Of a DNA stretch of 64,000 nt, positions 62,631 through 64,000 are shown in pieces (within the stretch, counting starts at the first letter, position 1; each line of letters begins with the position of its first letter). The notes beneath the pieces were generated by a model. That model was not told the origin of the DNA. It was given only the letters and a program-made list of their open reading frames with translations, and ran no database searches. Position numbers and translations under genes: made by a program. The stretch is taken from NCBI RefSeq assembly GCF_042643485.1, contig NZ_JBHRSJ010000022.1, positions 1 through 64,000 on the forward strand, read 5' to 3'. Source of the DNA: Azotobacter bryophylli. GTDB taxonomy: Bacteria > Pseudomonadota > Gammaproteobacteria > Pseudomonadales > Pseudomonadaceae.

Positions 62631-63838
62631 GGAGCGGTCCTCCGGGCGGAAAGGAAAGCGCAGCGGCCACGCAGCAGCGGCGGCAGCAGAAACGCCAGCA
62701 GCGGCGGAACCAGCAGCAGGAACAGGTGTTGCAGACCCAGCTGCTCGCCGAGCAGGCCGCCCAGCAGGCAACCGCTCATGCTCCCGGCCGGGCCGATCAG
62801 CGAGGACAGCCCGGCGATGCGGCCGTGGCCCAGGCGCATGCCGAAGCGCGCGTAACTGGACAGCGTGCCGATCTGCAGGGTGCCCAGGCCGGCGCCCAGC
62901 ACCAGGCCGGCGGCCCAGAGCAGCAGCGGCTGGTGGGTCAGGCCGAGGCCGAGCAGCGCGGCGGCGCAGAGCAGCAGGCTGACGGCGAAGCTGGCCTGGC
63001 CGCGGCTGCCGAACAGGCGGCCGAGGAAGAACAGGGCGAAGATGTAGGCGAGGCCGTGGCCGCCGAGCAGCGCGGCGGCCTGCTGCGCGCTCCAGCCGAA
63101 GTCCTGCACGGTGATGGCGACGATGAAGAAGGAGAAGAACATCGCCGTGGCCTGCACCGTGAAGTCCAGCAGGCAGTTGTCGCGCAGCTCCGCGTCCTGG
63201 CGCAGCAGGGCCAGTTGGCGGCCGACCGCGGCCAGGCTGAGCGGCTCGGCCTGCCGGCGCGGCGCCGGATCGGCGCGCAGGGCCAGCGGCGCCAGCAGGA
63301 TCGGCACCAGGAAGGCCAGGCCGACCAGGCTCCAGCTGCCCGCCGGGCCACGCCAGTCGGCCAGCAGCGCCGCCAGGGCCGGGCCGATCAGCAGCATGCC
63401 GATCATCTGCGAGCCGCGGAACCAGCCGGCGCGGGCCTCGCCCATCTGCGCCAGCTGCTGCATGAACACGGTGTTCAGCGAGACCAGCCGGCAGGGCATG
63501 CACAGCCCGACGATCAGGGTCAGCGCCAGCAGGTAGAGCGGCTGCGGCACCAGCGGCACCAACTGGTAGATCCCGCCGGCCAGCAGGCTGCCGAGGCAGA
63601 ACAGACGCACTGGGCCGAGGCGCTCCACCAGCACCCCGCAGGGCAGGCTGGTGACCAGCAGGCCGGCGGTCTGCGCCCCGGCGATCAGGCCCAGCTCCAG
63701 CGGCGACGACTCCAGGCTGATGGCGTAGAGCGCGGTGGCGACCTTGGCCAGGCCCAGGCCGATGCCGGCCAGGGTCGCCAGCAGGATCACGCTGGCCAGG
63801 TTGGGTCGCTGCGCCGCTGCGGCGGTGGTTCCGCTCAT
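62627..63838 (-). CDS. MFS transporter
   Basis: 403 residues, about 12 TM segments. Start region LASVILLATLAGIGLGLAKV, with LPCGVLVERLGPVRLFCLGS as the MFS loop 2-3-like motif and GPALAALLADWRGPAGSW in TM5 region. I cannot tell whether it exports or imports. Its placement between an ABC binding protein and permease genes is unusual, suggesting it exports a by-product of the imported compound or provides a lower-affinity route. Stop overlaps the next permease start. Confidence 0.88.
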   Translation of the reverse strand: MSGTTAAAAQRPNLASVILLATLAGIGLGLAKVATALYAISLESSPLELGLIAGAQTAGLLVTSLPCGVLVERLGPVRLFCLGSLLAGGIYQLVPLVPQPLYLLALTLIVGLCMPCRLVSLNTVFMQQLAQMGEARAGWFRGSQMIGMLLIGPALAALLADWRGPAGSWSLVGLAFLVPILLAPLALRADPAPRRQAEPLSLAAVGRQLALLRQDAELRDNCLLDFTVQATAMFFSFFIVAITVQDFGWSAQQAAALLGGHGLAYIFALFFLGRLFGSRGQASFAVSLLLCAAALLGLGLTHQPLLLWAAGLVLGAGLGTLQIGTLSSYARFGMRLGHGRIAGLSSLIGPAGSMSGCLLGGLLGEQLGLQHLFLLLVPPLLAFLLPPLLRGRCAFLSARRTAP

Positions 63839-63845
63839 GGCCGCC

Positions 63846-64000
63846 TCACCGGGTCACGGGACGGTTGTCGGCGTCGTAGGCCGGCCACAGCTGCTGCAGG
63901 CCGAGCCGTTCGATGGCGGCGTCGACGTACTTCGGCTCGATCCAGCCGTCCACGTCGACGTCGTTGCGGATCAGGCCCAGTTCCCGGGATTCCCGGGCGG
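63846..64000 (-). CDS. ABC transporter binding protein, C-terminal fragment (runs off window)
   Basis: The last 50 residues are visible, ending KYVDAAIERLGLQQLWPAYD and then ADNRPVTR before TGA. IRNDVDVDGWIEPKYVDAAI is typical of the C-terminus of SsuA/NMT1-like periplasmic binding proteins. It lies 7 bases upstream of the MFS gene on the same strand, so it leads this part of the operon. The N-terminus is outside the window. Confidence 0.75.
   Translation of the reverse strand, partial: ARESRELGLIRNDVDVDGWIEPKYVDAAIERLGLQQLWPAYDADNRPVTR

Overview
The window is high-GC gammaproteobacterial DNA, most likely from Pseudomonas or a close relative such as Azotobacter. The evidence is an OprD-family porin, a galU / VOC protein / gor trio, and a glgX-DUF2934-treY-malQ-treZ-glgA block in an order I recall from P. 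aeruginosa. There are also an endonuclease-like gene / clsB / ybhN lipid operon, long-variable-arm tRNA-Ser(UGA), and REP-like hairpins with a TAGGAGCG edge. No phage, IS element, CRISPR array or rRNA was seen.

Region 1 (1-16,300) holds small metabolic and stress genes. These are a partial gene with two HTH-like repeats, a DUF1003 membrane protein, a ribosome hibernation-like protein fused to a cold-shock domain, and an NAD-salvage group (pncB facing prs-pncA). An aminoglycoside-phosphotransferase-like kinase, dgkA and a YkvA-type membrane protein follow. Next come a tandem pair of retropepsin-like proteases, a secreted RNase T2 and a PEBP protein. The region ends with the lipid operon and DUF72, an alcohol dehydrogenase and a CBS protein.

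Region 2 (16,400-27,250) is one minus-strand operon for alpha-glucan and trehalose: GlgA makes glucan, GlgX debranches it, MalQ reshuffles maltodextrins, and TreY and TreZ convert glucan ends to free trehalose. Several genes overlap by 4-8 bp. A run of 99 N interrupts malQ; family comparison suggests only about 22 nt are really missing.

Region 3 (27,600-35,650) carries a SulP transporter, a ribbon-helix-helix protein, galU with a strong terminator, a VOC protein, gor, a periplasmic copper chaperone and an Suv3-like helicase. Region 4 (35,700-39,300) has lower GC and looks accessory: a secreted heparanase-like GH79 enzyme and a VIT/CCC1-type metal transporter, ending at the 3' end of tRNA-Ser. 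Region 5 (39,400-51,050) has a WYL regulator, what seems to be the N-terminal remnant of an AAA ATPase, a diguanylate cyclase, a BaeSR-like two-component system, an unusual three-part ELM1-family protein, a second SulP transporter and a sulfotransferase.

Region 6 (51,400-64,000) is an organosulfur and sulfate acquisition zone. It contains a TauD-type dioxygenase with an ABC importer (binding protein, ATPase, permease), an SDR, a 2-hydroxyacid dehydrogenase, a periplasmic sulfate-binding protein and an OprD-type porin. A second ABC operon (ATPase, two permeases, MFS protein, binding protein) runs off the right edge. The first importer's ATPase lacks about 28 residues between the Q-loop and the signature motif, which the second ATPase retains.

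All calls come from reading the sequence and remembered family features; no database search was run.
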